12,021 nt of DNA from positions 1 to 12,021 of the forward strand of contig CAUHHV010000037.1 in assembly GCA_959606065.1 (NCBI GenBank), in the 5' to 3' direction. This DNA comes from an uncultured Collinsella sp. GTDB taxonomy: Bacteria; Actinomycetota; Coriobacteriia; Coriobacteriales; Coriobacteriaceae. Below the pieces are notes generated by a model. The model ran no database searches and was not told the DNA's origin. It saw only the letters and a list, made by a program, of their open reading frames with translations. Each line of letters starts with the position of its first letter. The first letter of the stretch is position 1. Below are positions 1 through 7,402 of the stretch, piece after piece. Both the position numbers and the translations under genes were made by a program.

Positions 1-29
1 GACGGCACCGAGCCGTCGGATGACTTGAA

Positions 30-62
30 GAAGGGGGAGGCCTCGCGGCCTCCCCCTTTTTT
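30..62 (+). terminator. Rho-independent terminator of the preceding transcription unit
   Basis: A perfect 10-bp GC stem (33-42 with 47-56) closes on a TCGC tetraloop and is followed by six T (57-62). The A/G residues at 30-32 can extend the stem into the T tract. It ends whatever gene lies before the window. Positions 1-29 may be the 3' end of that gene, since stops occur at 21-23 and 26-28 in two frames, but too little is visible to choose a frame. A small inverted repeat (1-6 with 12-17) lies in the same stretch. Confidence 0.9.
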
Positions 63-112
63 GTATCTCGGGCAATTTGTCTCACATAGTAGCTGTGTTT
101 TATAACCCTCGT

Positions 113-142
113 TTGTCGCATCTTCTGCGAACGGGCTACAAT
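113..142 (+). promoter_or_regulatory. Candidate promoter for the acpS-tsaD operon
   Basis: TTGTCG (113-118) and TACAAT (137-142) lie 18 bases apart, each matching four or five of the six consensus bases for a housekeeping sigma factor. They fall between the upstream terminator and the first gene of the operon, about 30 bases before the acpS start. The spacer holds a 5-bp inverted repeat, TCGCA-TCTTC-TGCGA (116-130), which could be an operator or chance. No other promoter is obvious in the closely packed genes that follow. Confidence 0.55.
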
Positions 143-171
143 AACTTAGTCTGTGCGATATGGAGGTGAAC

Positions 172-711
172 ATGGCTGAAGCTGGTATCGGCGTTGATAT
201 CGTCGAGATTTCCCGCATGAAATCAATTCTTGAAAAGACGCCGTCGTTTGCTCGGCGTGTGTTTACCGAAGAAGAGCGTGCGTATTGCGATGCATCATCG
301 CGTCCCGCTGCTCACTATGCGAGCCGCTTTGCTTCGCGCGAGGCGGTGCTTAAAGCTCTCGGCACGGGTTTTAGTCAAGGTGTAGGTCGCAAGGATGTTT
401 CGGTAACGCGTGATAAACTCGGCAAACCGAAGGCGCTGCTTTCGGGCCGTGCTCTCGAGATCGCTCAAGAACTGGGCGTTGTTGAGGTCGCTCTTTCCAT
501 TACGCTTACGGGAGACTTGGCCGTTGCGAATGCCATCGCGATTACCGAAGATGCTCGGCCTAAGCCAAAAGATGAAAAGGTGAGCACCAAGAAACGCGTT
601 ACGCAGACATTTAAAGAGGCTCGCTCTGTATTAGATGAGCTCGAGCAGCTGCAGAATTCAGCATTGACGGAGCACCTGGGCGATGCTTCGCAAGATACGC
701 TAGGAGCATAG
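172..711 (+). CDS. acpS: Holo-[acyl-carrier-protein] synthase with C-terminal extension
   Basis: AcpS moves the 4'-phosphopantetheine arm of coenzyme A onto a serine of apo-acyl carrier protein in the cytoplasm, activating it for fatty acid synthesis. The family signatures are visible: GVDIVEI at residues 7-13 with the metal-binding Asp9, FTEEE at 31-35, and SRFASREAVLKALGTG at 51-66 with the catalytic Glu57. The start at 172 is chosen because GGAGG (162-166) sits 5 bases before it; an in-frame ATG at 160 would place that ribosome site inside the gene. The enzyme domain ends near residue 127, the usual family length. About 52 further residues are charged and probably helical (KEARSVLDELEQLQ), which is unusual. 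The motif SITLTGD (109-115) has Leu where many members have His. First gene of the operon; its stop touches the nnr start. Confidence 0.93.
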   Translation: MAEAGIGVDIVEISRMKSILEKTPSFARRVFTEEERAYCDASSRPAAHYASRFASREAVLKALGTGFSQGVGRKDVSVTRDKLGKPKALLSGRALEIAQELGVVEVALSITLTGDLAVANAIAITEDARPKPKDEKVSTKKRVTQTFKEARSVLDELEQLQNSALTEHLGDASQDTLGA

Positions 712-2328
712 ATGAAACCGGTTTTGAGTACCGAAGAAGTCGTTCGTCTCGAGGATATCATCGAACGCGAAGGGACTTCGAAGGCCGAGCTTATGGAGCT
801 AGCGGGTGAGTTTGCCGCTAACGAGGTCTTGAAGCTCAATCCCGATCGGGTTCTCGTTTTGGTCGGTTTTGGTAATAATGGCGGCGACGGTTGGGTTGCC
901 GCCGATATCCTGAGCCATAAGGGTGTGGACGTGGATATCGTTTCTCCGGTTGAACCGGATGAGATTCCTGCTGCTCTGGCACGTCATGTTGCTCGTCGTA
1001 CTGCCGGCCGCGATGTGCACGTTTGCGTCGGCCCCTCGCGTGATGAACTCGAGGTTTTGATCGATAAGGCCGATGTTGTTGTCGATGCCATTTTTGGTAC
1101 CGGTTTCCACGGGAATCTGCGTGTGCCGTTCTCCATTTGGATTCCTACGGTCAATGAATGCGCCGATTGTGTCGTATCCATTGATGTCCCCTCGGGCCTG
1201 AATGCAGAGACGGGCGTTGTTGATGACGGCTGCATTCGTGCCGAGCGCACGGTGACGATGATTGCGCCCAAGATTGGTCTGTATAGCGCTGATGGTCCTG
1301 AGTATGCTGGCGATTTGATCTGCGGCAATCTTTACGACCGTCTTGACGAGGTCATCGATGATGTCGACCACGCCGCCGAGATTGTCGAGCCCGGTGACTT
1401 AGTTGATTACTTTGCTCCGCTACCATCGAATATCGATAAGTATTCCCGTGGCTCCGTGCTTATTGTCGCCGGATCTGCGCAATATCCTGGTGCTGCCATT
1501 ATGGCGGCCAAGTCTGCAGCTCGCGCGGGTGCTGGTTACGTGGCAGTCGCGGCTCCTGACGCCTGCGCCAATCTCATTCGCATGGCACTTCCTTCGATTC
1601 CGGTCTTTGCTATTCCGTCTGATTCCCGCGGCTCCTTTGGCGCCGCTGCGCGCATGACGGTGTGCGAGATCGCAAAGAAGTACAGCTGCGTGCTGTGCGG
1701 TCCCGGTATGACGACGTCTGCCGGCGCTATGCAGGTGGTTTCGGGCTTGCTCGAGCTTGATGTACCGCTAATTTTGGACGCCGATGCACTCAACTGCCTT
1801 GCTAAGATTGCCATTGACGGTATTGATAGTAACCCCGAGATGTATCGCCGCGAGCAGCCGTTGGTTATGACGCCGCACTATCGTGAGCTTTCGCGCCTGG
1901 TTGCCGGTGACGAGGTGAACGACCTTGGTACCGCGATTGCGGCCGCGCAGAAGGTTGTCTGGGCTGCAGGCTCCGACAATCTGGTGGTCATTGCCAAGGG
2001 GCCGACGACGGCTATCTGTGGCGTTGAGCGTGTGCTGCTGCCGCTCTCGGGTCCGGCTTCTCTGGCAACTGCCGGTTCGGGTGATGTTCTCGCGGGTATT
2101 TTGGCCGGCACGCTTGCCACCATGCGCGACGAGATGGATCGTTGGGAGTTGCTGTATTCGTACGCCGTCGCACTTCACAGCTACGCCGGTTTTGCCGCGG
2201 CGACGGAGTATGGTGAGAAGAGCGTCATCGCGACCGATCTTATCGACTTGATCGGTCCTGCCATGGAGCTGGCGGCAAAGGATGCGCTCGAAGATCTGGG
2301 AATCATGGACGAAGGGTCGGATGACTAA
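712..2328 (+). CDS. nnr: Bifunctional NAD(P)HX epimerase / ADP- or ATP-dependent NAD(P)HX dehydratase
   Basis: This enzyme repairs hydrated NADH and NADPH. The N-terminal YjeF_N domain interconverts the R and S epimers, and the C-terminal ribokinase-like domain dehydrates S-NAD(P)HX using ADP or ATP. Domain 1 (about residues 1-220) shows NNGGDG (55-60), DAIFGTG (125-131) and SIDVPSG (156-162). Domain 2 (about 235-520) shows the RGSVLIVAGS start (246-255), CGPGM (329-333), LDADALN (355-361), TPHYRE (387-392), AKGPTT (428-433) and the GSGD nucleotide/catalytic motif at 455-458 with Asp458. The length of 538 fits the two-domain bacterial form. The ATG directly follows the acpS stop, with AGGAG (702-706) inside the acpS end, so translation is probably coupled. 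Confidence 0.96.
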   Translation: MKPVLSTEEVVRLEDIIEREGTSKAELMELAGEFAANEVLKLNPDRVLVLVGFGNNGGDGWVAADILSHKGVDVDIVSPVEPDEIPAALARHVARRTAGRDVHVCVGPSRDELEVLIDKADVVVDAIFGTGFHGNLRVPFSIWIPTVNECADCVVSIDVPSGLNAETGVVDDGCIRAERTVTMIAPKIGLYSADGPEYAGDLICGNLYDRLDEVIDDVDHAAEIVEPGDLVDYFAPLPSNIDKYSRGSVLIVAGSAQYPGAAIMAAKSAARAGAGYVAVAAPDACANLIRMALPSIPVFAIPSDSRGSFGAAARMTVCEIAKKYSCVLCGPGMTTSAGAMQVVSGLLELDVPLILDADALNCLAKIAIDGIDSNPEMYRREQPLVMTPHYRELSRLVAGDEVNDLGTAIAAAQKVVWAAGSDNLVVIAKGPTTAICGVERVLLPLSGPASLATAGSGDVLAGILAGTLATMRDEMDRWELLYSYAVALHSYAGFAAATEYGEKSVIATDLIDLIGPAMELAAKDALEDLGIMDEGSDD

Positions 2329-2330
2329 TC

Positions 2331-3476
2331 ATGAATAAAGCCGATTTGACGCGCTGGTCCTGGGTCGAGATCGACCGCGGGGCGCTCCGTCGCAACACGA
2401 GGGCCTATAAGAACTTGTTGAATCCGCGTCAGCGCCTGTGCTGCGTGGTCAAGGCCGATGCTTATGGTCATGGAGCTGTTGAGTGTGCCAAGATCATGTA
2501 TTCGGCCGGTGCCGACATGTTTGCCGTGGCGACGGTTAACGAGGGCGTTGGGCTCCGTCAGGGCGGGATTACTAAGCCCGTCCTGATTCTAAGTGAGCCG
2601 CCTATCGAGGCTATTCCTGCATTGCTCGAATTCGATATCATGCCCTCGGTCTATACGTCCGATTTTGCTCTTGCGTATGGCGAATGCGCCGTCGCGGCGG
2701 GCAAGGTGGGCAAGTACCATCTTGCCATCGAGACGGGCATGAATCGTATCGGTGTTCACTACACACAGGTGCTCGACTTTGTACGCGGCATCAGTTTCCA
2801 TCGCGGCATCCAGTGCGACGGCGTATTTACGCACTTTGCCACGGCCGATGAACCTTCGGGTTGGGACTACAAGCTGCAGTGCCAGCGTTTTACCGAGGCC
2901 GTTCAGGCCATTAAGGACGCAGGTTTTGAATGCGGTATCGTGCATTGTGCCAATACGCCGTCCTCGATGCTCGATTCTTCAATGCACTTTGACATGATTC
3001 GTGCCGGCATCGGTTTGTATGGTCTGCAGCCATGTGAGCTGAGTGGTCGCGTGATGCAGCTTGATCCCGTCATGAGCGTCCACGCGCGTGTGACGCGCGT
3101 GGCGCATCCTGCGATGGGCGAGGGCGTGGGCTACGGCTTTACCTACCGCGTACCGCGCACGCGCGTTCAGATCTGCACCCTTCCGATCGGTTATGCCGAT
3201 GGCCTTTCGCGTACGCTTTCCAATCGTATGGACGTGCTGTATCGCGGCGAGCGTGTGCGTCAGGTGGGCAATATCTGCATGGACCAGTTTATGGTCGCCA
3301 TTCAGTCCAACCCGGCGCATGAGATTCCCGAGGCCGAGTATGGTGACGAGATGATCATTGTCGGCCGCGATGGAGATGCCGAGATTACCATGGACGAGAT
3401 GGCGCGCCTACGCGGCACGATTAACTACGAGGTCGCTTGCGGCTTTGGTATGCGTCTCGACAAGGTCTACGTGTAG
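2331..3476 (+). CDS. alr: Alanine racemase (PLP-dependent)
   Basis: Alanine racemase converts L-alanine to D-alanine for the peptidoglycan peptide. The fold-type III PLP motif KADAYGHG is at residues 41-48, with Lys41 the Schiff-base lysine. GEGVGYGFTY (263-272) carries the second catalytic base, expected to be Tyr268. Further landmarks are ETGMNRIG (134-141), HCANTPS (205-211), RAGIGLYG (224-231), LPIGYADG (284-291) and GNICMDQF (313-320). The 381-residue length is typical and the protein looks intact. It starts two bases after the nnr stop. Its own stop overlaps the ribosome site of the next gene. Placement beside acpS, nnr and tsa genes is familiar from Gram-positive bacteria and supports the call. 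Confidence 0.97.
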   Translation: MNKADLTRWSWVEIDRGALRRNTRAYKNLLNPRQRLCCVVKADAYGHGAVECAKIMYSAGADMFAVATVNEGVGLRQGGITKPVLILSEPPIEAIPALLEFDIMPSVYTSDFALAYGECAVAAGKVGKYHLAIETGMNRIGVHYTQVLDFVRGISFHRGIQCDGVFTHFATADEPSGWDYKLQCQRFTEAVQAIKDAGFECGIVHCANTPSSMLDSSMHFDMIRAGIGLYGLQPCELSGRVMQLDPVMSVHARVTRVAHPAMGEGVGYGFTYRVPRTRVQICTLPIGYADGLSRTLSNRMDVLYRGERVRQVGNICMDQFMVAIQSNPAHEIPEAEYGDEMIIVGRDGDAEITMDEMARLRGTINYEVACGFGMRLDKVYV

Positions 3477-3484
3477 GAGTCGCT

Positions 3485-4105
3485 ATGGGCGTCATGCACA
3501 TCCCCGGCCATAGCCATCAGGCGCCGCGTGAGGTCGCACTCGAGGAGATCGAGGCCGTTCTGGGCGATTGTCACCTTTGCCAGCTTTACCAGTCGCGCCA
3601 TAACATCGTGTTTGGCGTGGGAAACCCCCACGCTCGCGTGATGTTTATTGGCGAGGCGCCGGGCCGCAATGAGGATTTGCAGGGCGAGCCCTTTGTGGGG
3701 GCGGCAGGCGAGGACCTCAACGGCATTTTGTCGCTGGCGGGGCTCAAACGCGAAGACGTCTACATTGCCAACGTGCTTAAGTGCCGCCCGCCGGGAAACC
3801 GCAATCCGCGTCCCGAGGAAGTGCTGGCTTGCTCGCCATTTTTGCGTGAGCAGATTCGAAGCATCTGGCCCGATATTATTGTGACGCTCGGCAACCCCGC
3901 GACGCACTTTGTGCTAAAGACCGAGATTGGCATTACTAAGCTGCGCGGCAGGTTCCACCAGATGGGGCATTTTGTGGTAATGCCCACGTTCCATCCGGCA
4001 GCAGCGCTGCGCAATCCGGCGTGGCAGGAGCTGCTGGAGGAAGACTTTAAGATGCTGGGCGACTATCTGGAGCGACATCCCGCGCCAGAGGACGCCTCGG
4101 AATAA
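3485..4105 (+). CDS. Uracil-DNA glycosylase, family 4 (4Fe-4S type)
   Basis: This enzyme removes uracil from DNA at deaminated cytosines, starting base-excision repair. Four cysteines placed as in family 4 enzymes (Cys29, Cys32, Cys100, Cys116 of 206) should hold a 4Fe-4S cluster. The active-site motif GEAPGRNED is at residues 56-64, followed by GEPFVGAAG (67-75), KCRPPGNRNP (99-108), TLGNPA (134-139) and the C-terminal motif MPTFHPAA (166-173) with His170. An open frame extends upstream to 3437 inside alr. The ATG at 3485 is chosen because AGGAG (3475-3479), overlapping the alr stop, lies 5 bases before it. An ATG at 3494 is a weaker alternative. The gene sits 8 bases after alr in the same operon. 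Confidence 0.93.
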   Translation: MGVMHIPGHSHQAPREVALEEIEAVLGDCHLCQLYQSRHNIVFGVGNPHARVMFIGEAPGRNEDLQGEPFVGAAGEDLNGILSLAGLKREDVYIANVLKCRPPGNRNPRPEEVLACSPFLREQIRSIWPDIIVTLGNPATHFVLKTEIGITKLRGRFHQMGHFVVMPTFHPAAALRNPAWQELLEEDFKMLGDYLERHPAPEDASE

Positions 4106-4117
4106 TAAGGAGCATAT

Positions 4118-4624
4118 ATGTCCCTGGAGCGCCTGGGGGTAGGTACTTACAAAACGACTTGCGCTGCCGATACGGAGTACTTTGGCGAGCTAATTGCACC
4201 GTGCCTTGAGGACGGCGATGTGCTCATCCTGACCGGTGGCCTGGGAGTGGGCAAAACTCACTTTACCAAGGGCGTCTCGCGCGGGCTGGGCGATGGGCAT
4301 ATGGTTACGAGCCCTACGTTCGCCCTCATGGCCGTTCACGATCAAGGTCGTATTCCGCTGTTTCACTTTGATCTATACCGCCTGGAGCATGCCTACGAGC
4401 TCGAGGATACGGGCATTTTCGATGTGCTGGGCTATGAGGGTGCTTGCCTGCTGGAATGGGGCGAACAATTCCAGGACGAGCTGACGGATGAGTATCTTTC
4501 GGTGACGCTCAGGCGTGATGAGGGCGACAGCGACGTGCGAACGATAACGCTTGAGGCGCACGGTGACCGCGCAATGGAGCTTTCCCATTTGATTGATAAG
4601 GCTGTACAAGATGAGCTTGCATAA
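4118..4624 (+). CDS. tsaE: tRNA t6A37 threonylcarbamoyltransferase complex ATPase TsaE
   Basis: TsaE is the ATPase of the complex that puts threonylcarbamoyl on A37 of ANN-decoding tRNAs; it works with TsaB and TsaD to turn the enzyme over. The P-loop GGLGVGKT lies at residues 40-47, followed by TSPTFAL (64-70), HFDLYRLE (83-90) and LLEWGEQF (111-118), all standard for the family. The 168-residue length is normal. AAGGAG (4107-4112) precedes the ATG by 5 bases. The end overlaps the following gene by 14 bases, which suggests coupled translation and roughly matched amounts of TsaE and the TsaB-RimI-TsaD fusion. Confidence 0.96.
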   Translation: MSLERLGVGTYKTTCAADTEYFGELIAPCLEDGDVLILTGGLGVGKTHFTKGVSRGLGDGHMVTSPTFALMAVHDQGRIPLFHFDLYRLEHAYELEDTGIFDVLGYEGACLLEWGEQFQDELTDEYLSVTLRRDEGDSDVRTITLEAHGDRAMELSHLIDKAVQDELA

Positions 4625-6995
4625 CGACAACGCGCTGGTGGTGGCGCTCGATACCTCGACCGACATGCTTGCCTGCGCGGCAAGCTGGATTGATGGGCAG
4701 ACGGGCGAGACGAAGCTCGTGAGTGGCGACCACATGTGTCGCCGTCACGCCAACGTTGAGCTCGTGAATACCGTTGATGGCGTGCTGGCTCAAGCCGGTC
4801 TGGATCGCAGCGATGTTGGTTGCTATGTGGTCGGCCGCGGCCCGGGGTCCTTTACGGGTGTGCGCATCGGCATCTCCACTGCCAAGGGCCTCGCGCGCGG
4901 TGCCAATGTTCCGCTGCTGGGCGTGTCGACGCTCGACGCTTGCGCTTGGACGGCGTGGAAGGCTGGCGTGCGCGGCAAGCTTGGTATCTTGGCCGATGCT
5001 ATGCGCGGTGAGGTATATCCGGCGCTGTATATGCTGGTCGATGAGGGTCCCGAGCGTCAATTTGAGCGCGAACACGTGGTCAAGGCCGCCGTGGCGCTCG
5101 ATGAGTGGCGCCGAGCAGCGGACTGGGACCAGGTTCAGCTGACCGGTGACGGTCTCGTGCGCTATGGCAAGCTGCTGGGTGAGGACGAGACCGCCCGCTG
5201 CGTGGAGCGCGACCTGTGGTGGCCTTCGGGCGAGGGCTTGCTGCTCGCGCACGCTGCGGGTGACGGCGATCCGGCTCGCGTCCTGCCGATTTACACGCGC
5301 CTTTCGGATGCCGAGGAAAATGAGCGCAAGCGTCTTGGTCTTGCTGAGAGTGCACAGAGCGAAATTACGGGCGTTGCCGATGAGCTCGCCGGTCGTCATC
5401 TGCAGTTCCGTCCCATGGGCGCGGCGGATGCCGAGGGCGCGAGCGCGCTAGAGGCTGCCTGCTTTGAAGGTGCCGGACACAAGGCATGGACGCCGGGCAT
5501 GTTCCTGTCCGAACTGGGCGAGGACGTCGCTGCGCCGCGTAGTTGGTGGGTGGCACACGACGACGGCAAGCTGCTGGGCCTTGCCGGCGGTATGGTCGTG
5601 GACGGTGATGTGCAGATTCTGGATGTCGCCGTCGACCCGGCACATCGCCGTGAGGGCATTGCCCGCAAGCTGCTGTCGCATGTGAGCTATGATGCCCAGA
5701 TGCTCGGCTGCACCACGGCTTCGCTCGAGGTCGAGGACGGCAACGAGGGAGCGATCGCGCTTTATAACGCTCTGGGCTTTACCGAGGCAGGACGGCGCCG
5801 CGGCTACTATGGTGCCGGCAAGGATGCCATCGTCATGACGGCTCCGCTGCCCCTGGTGCTTCCGGTCGACAATGCCTCGCCCGAGCCGACGGCGGCAGAG
5901 CAGCGCGTATGGCCGCTGCCTGCGCCTGGGCGCTCTGCCGAGGAACGTGTCGAGATTGAGCGCCGCCGCCTAGTGCTCGCTATCGAGAGCTCCTGCGACG
6001 AGACGGCGGTGGCGATTATCGATGCGGATGGCAATATGCTGGCCAACCAGGTGTCGACGCAGATTGATTTTCATGCACGCTTTGGCGGCGTGGTGCCCGA
6101 GATCGCCTCGCGCAAGCACGTCGAGGTGATTGTGAGTGTCGTGGATGCGGCACTCGAGGACGCCGCAGCGTCGCTGGGCCTTACGGGCGGAGCCATTACA
6201 CCAAGTGAGCTTGCCGCCGTGGGCGTGACACAGGGTCCGGGCCTGGTGGGCGCCCTGGTGGTGGGCGTCGCCTTTGCCAAGGGCTTTGCGTATGCTGCCG
6301 GCAAGCCGCTCGTGTGCGTCAATCATCTGGAGGGCCACCTGTTTGCCAACCTGTTGGCGCAGCCCGACCTCAAGCCCCCGTTTATCTTTACGCTTGTCTC
6401 GGGCGGGCACACCATGCTCGTGCACGTGAAGGCATGGGGCGACTACGAGGTACTTGGTGAGACGCTCGACGATGCTGTGGGCGAGGCCTTCGACAAGGTA
6501 GCCAAGGCGTTGGGTCTGGGCTATCCCGGTGGCCCCATCATCTCCAAGCTGGCCGAGACGGGCAATCCCCGCGCGATCGATTTTCCTCGCGCGCTTAACA
6601 GCAGGGGGGACTATCGCTTCTCGCTTTCGGGCCTCAAGACGGCGGTGACGCTCTACATCGAGCAGGAGACCAAGGCCGGGCGCACGATTCACCTGCCCGA
6701 TCTGGCGGCTTCGTTTGAGGCAGCCGTCTTTGACGTTCAGTACAAGAAGGCCAAGAACGCGCTGCATGCCACCGGATGCAAGGAATACTGCATCGGCGGC
6801 GGCGTCTCGGCTAATCCGCATCTGCGCGAGATGATGATCAAGAAGCTTGGGCGTCAGGGGATCCGCGTAACGGTGCCACCGCTTTCGGCGTGCACCGATA
6901 ACGCAGCCATGATCGCAGAGGTTGCCCGCCGTAAATTCGACCGAGGAGAAATCTCGCCGTTCGACGTCGACGCCGATCCAAACATGACGCTGTAG
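4611..6995 (+). CDS. tsaD: Fused TsaB - RimI-like N-acetyltransferase - TsaD protein
   Basis: One 794-residue protein carries three functions that are usually separate. Residues about 5-240 are TsaB, the inactive ASKHA scaffold that pairs with TsaD: ALDTSTDM near 12-19 and GRGPGSFTGVRIG near 75-87. Residues about 264-415 are a GNAT acetyltransferase of RimI type: LDVAVDPAHRREGIARKLL (337-355) holds the acetyl-CoA loop, and ALYNALGF (383-390) follows. After a Pro/Ala-rich linker (about 415-450), TsaD fills 453-794: AIESSCDETAVA, the metal-binding NHLEGH with His572 and His576, VSGGHT, FSLSGLKTAV, CIGGGVSANPHLRE and CTDNAAMIAE. TsaD transfers threonylcarbamoyl from threonylcarbamoyl-AMP to tRNA A37; RimI acetylates the ribosomal protein S18 N-terminus in other bacteria. 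The ATG at 4611 is preferred over a TTG at 4593, which lies inside tsaE and lacks a ribosome site. No frameshift or missing key residue is seen. Confidence 0.95.
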   Translation: MSLHNDNALVVALDTSTDMLACAASWIDGQTGETKLVSGDHMCRRHANVELVNTVDGVLAQAGLDRSDVGCYVVGRGPGSFTGVRIGISTAKGLARGANVPLLGVSTLDACAWTAWKAGVRGKLGILADAMRGEVYPALYMLVDEGPERQFEREHVVKAAVALDEWRRAADWDQVQLTGDGLVRYGKLLGEDETARCVERDLWWPSGEGLLLAHAAGDGDPARVLPIYTRLSDAEENERKRLGLAESAQSEITGVADELAGRHLQFRPMGAADAEGASALEAACFEGAGHKAWTPGMFLSELGEDVAAPRSWWVAHDDGKLLGLAGGMVVDGDVQILDVAVDPAHRREGIARKLLSHVSYDAQMLGCTTASLEVEDGNEGAIALYNALGFTEAGRRRGYYGAGKDAIVMTAPLPLVLPVDNASPEPTAAEQRVWPLPAPGRSAEERVEIERRRLVLAIESSCDETAVAIIDADGNMLANQVSTQIDFHARFGGVVPEIASRKHVEVIVSVVDAALEDAAASLGLTGGAITPSELAAVGVTQGPGLVGALVVGVAFAKGFAYAAGKPLVCVNHLEGHLFANLLAQPDLKPPFIFTLVSGGHTMLVHVKAWGDYEVLGETLDDAVGEAFDKVAKALGLGYPGGPIISKLAETGNPRAIDFPRALNSRGDYRFSLSGLKTAVTLYIEQETKAGRTIHLPDLAASFEAAVFDVQYKKAKNALHATGCKEYCIGGGVSANPHLREMMIKKLGRQGIRVTVPPLSACTDNAAMIAEVARRKFDRGEISPFDVDADPNMTL

Positions 6996-7007
6996 CTGGT
7001 ACGGCGC

Positions 7008-7142
7008 GGTCCCCGGACGGAGGGGCCGGATATAAGGTTTCCTGCTCTACAGTCCTGCGCAAGACGAAGGCCACATTAAGTGGCCTTCTTTGCGTGCGGA
7101 ACTCGCGATAAACCTTATATCCGGCCCCTCCGTCCGGGGACC
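7008..7142. repeat. 135-bp palindromic element: perfect 33-bp inverted arms around a conserved core (copy 1)
   Basis: The left arm (7008-7040) and right arm (7110-7142) are exact reverse complements over 33 bp. The bases just outside and just inside do not pair, so the ends are sharp. Between them is a 69-base loop. The stretch 7035-7088 recurs at 11965-12018 with four differences in 54 bases. The outer arms (7008-7034) do not match the equivalent flank of copy 2. The element begins 12 bases after the tsaD stop. As RNA it would fold into one long hairpin with a smaller hairpin in its loop, ending at the T-rich 7143-7147. It could be a mobile palindromic repeat, a 3'-end RNA structure, or both. 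Confidence 0.85.
7066..7091 (+). terminator. Inner hairpin of the element, probable terminator of the tsaD operon
   Basis: GAAGGCCAC (7066-7074) pairs with GTGGCCTTC (7080-7088) around the loop ATTAA, followed by TTT. A lower stem CGCAA (7058-7062) with TTGCG (7090-7094) can lengthen it. The T tract is short, so termination strength is uncertain. It is the only obvious hairpin-plus-T signal after tsaD apart from the enclosing 33-bp stem. The same hairpin recurs after the last gene of the window with a compensating base pair change. Confidence 0.5.
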
Positions 7143-7402
7143 TTTCTGTATCGATATAGCTTCTGAGCTGGTTTGGCGTCGACAACGTCCGGCAAGGTTA
7201 GCCAGCTGCGTCGAATTTCCGGCGTGCTTTAGCTGAAAGAAAAAGATGGTGTGCGGAGCTTTGCTCCGCATTTGGGATGGGAGCTCCCGCGGCTCCCGAG
7301 GGGCATCTCTCATGCAAAAACTTTTGTTGGGTAAAGTCCGAGGTCAGTGGCGTTTTATACCGAGAATTTCAAAAAAAGTTGAAAATTCATTACAAATTTG
7401 CG
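7143..7402. other. Noncoding stretch with hairpins and an AT-rich end
   Basis: No convincing gene lies here. A perfect 8-bp stem with a 3-base loop (7252-7259 with 7263-7270) is followed closely by GGGAGC (7279-7284) pairing with GCTCCC (7292-7297). Neither is followed by a T run, so they are not standard terminators. From about 7354 the sequence turns AT-rich, including TTTCAA (7367-7372) facing TTGAAA (7379-7384) across an A-rich spacer. That could be an UP element or a regulator site for the promoter that follows. A 56-codon open frame at 7246-7416 lacks a ribosome site and runs through the hairpins; I do not call it. Confidence 0.5.

Noticed and set aside
1..28. Tail of an upstream gene
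   Set aside because: Stops at 21-23 and 26-28 are possible ends, but fewer than ten codons are visible in any frame, so neither frame nor product can be supported.
4593..4610. Upstream TTG start for the TsaB-RimI-TsaD protein
   Set aside because: It lacks a ribosome site, lies deeper inside tsaE, and adds residues not typical of TsaB; ATG 4611 fits the family start.
4509..6821. Long minus-strand open frames (4509-5399 and 5970-6821) opposite the TsaB-RimI-TsaD gene
   Set aside because: They lie wholly or almost wholly inside well-recognised plus-strand genes, lack recognisable motifs and ribosome sites, and reflect high GC content.
7008..7142. CRISPR repeat or insertion sequence
   Set aside because: There are only two core copies nearly 5 kb apart, no regular spacers, no transposase and no obvious target-site duplication around copy 1.
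6838..7313. Minus-strand open frames across the tsaD end and the palindromic element
   Set aside because: They read through the 33-bp inverted arms and the end of tsaD; no plausible start signal or domain is visible.
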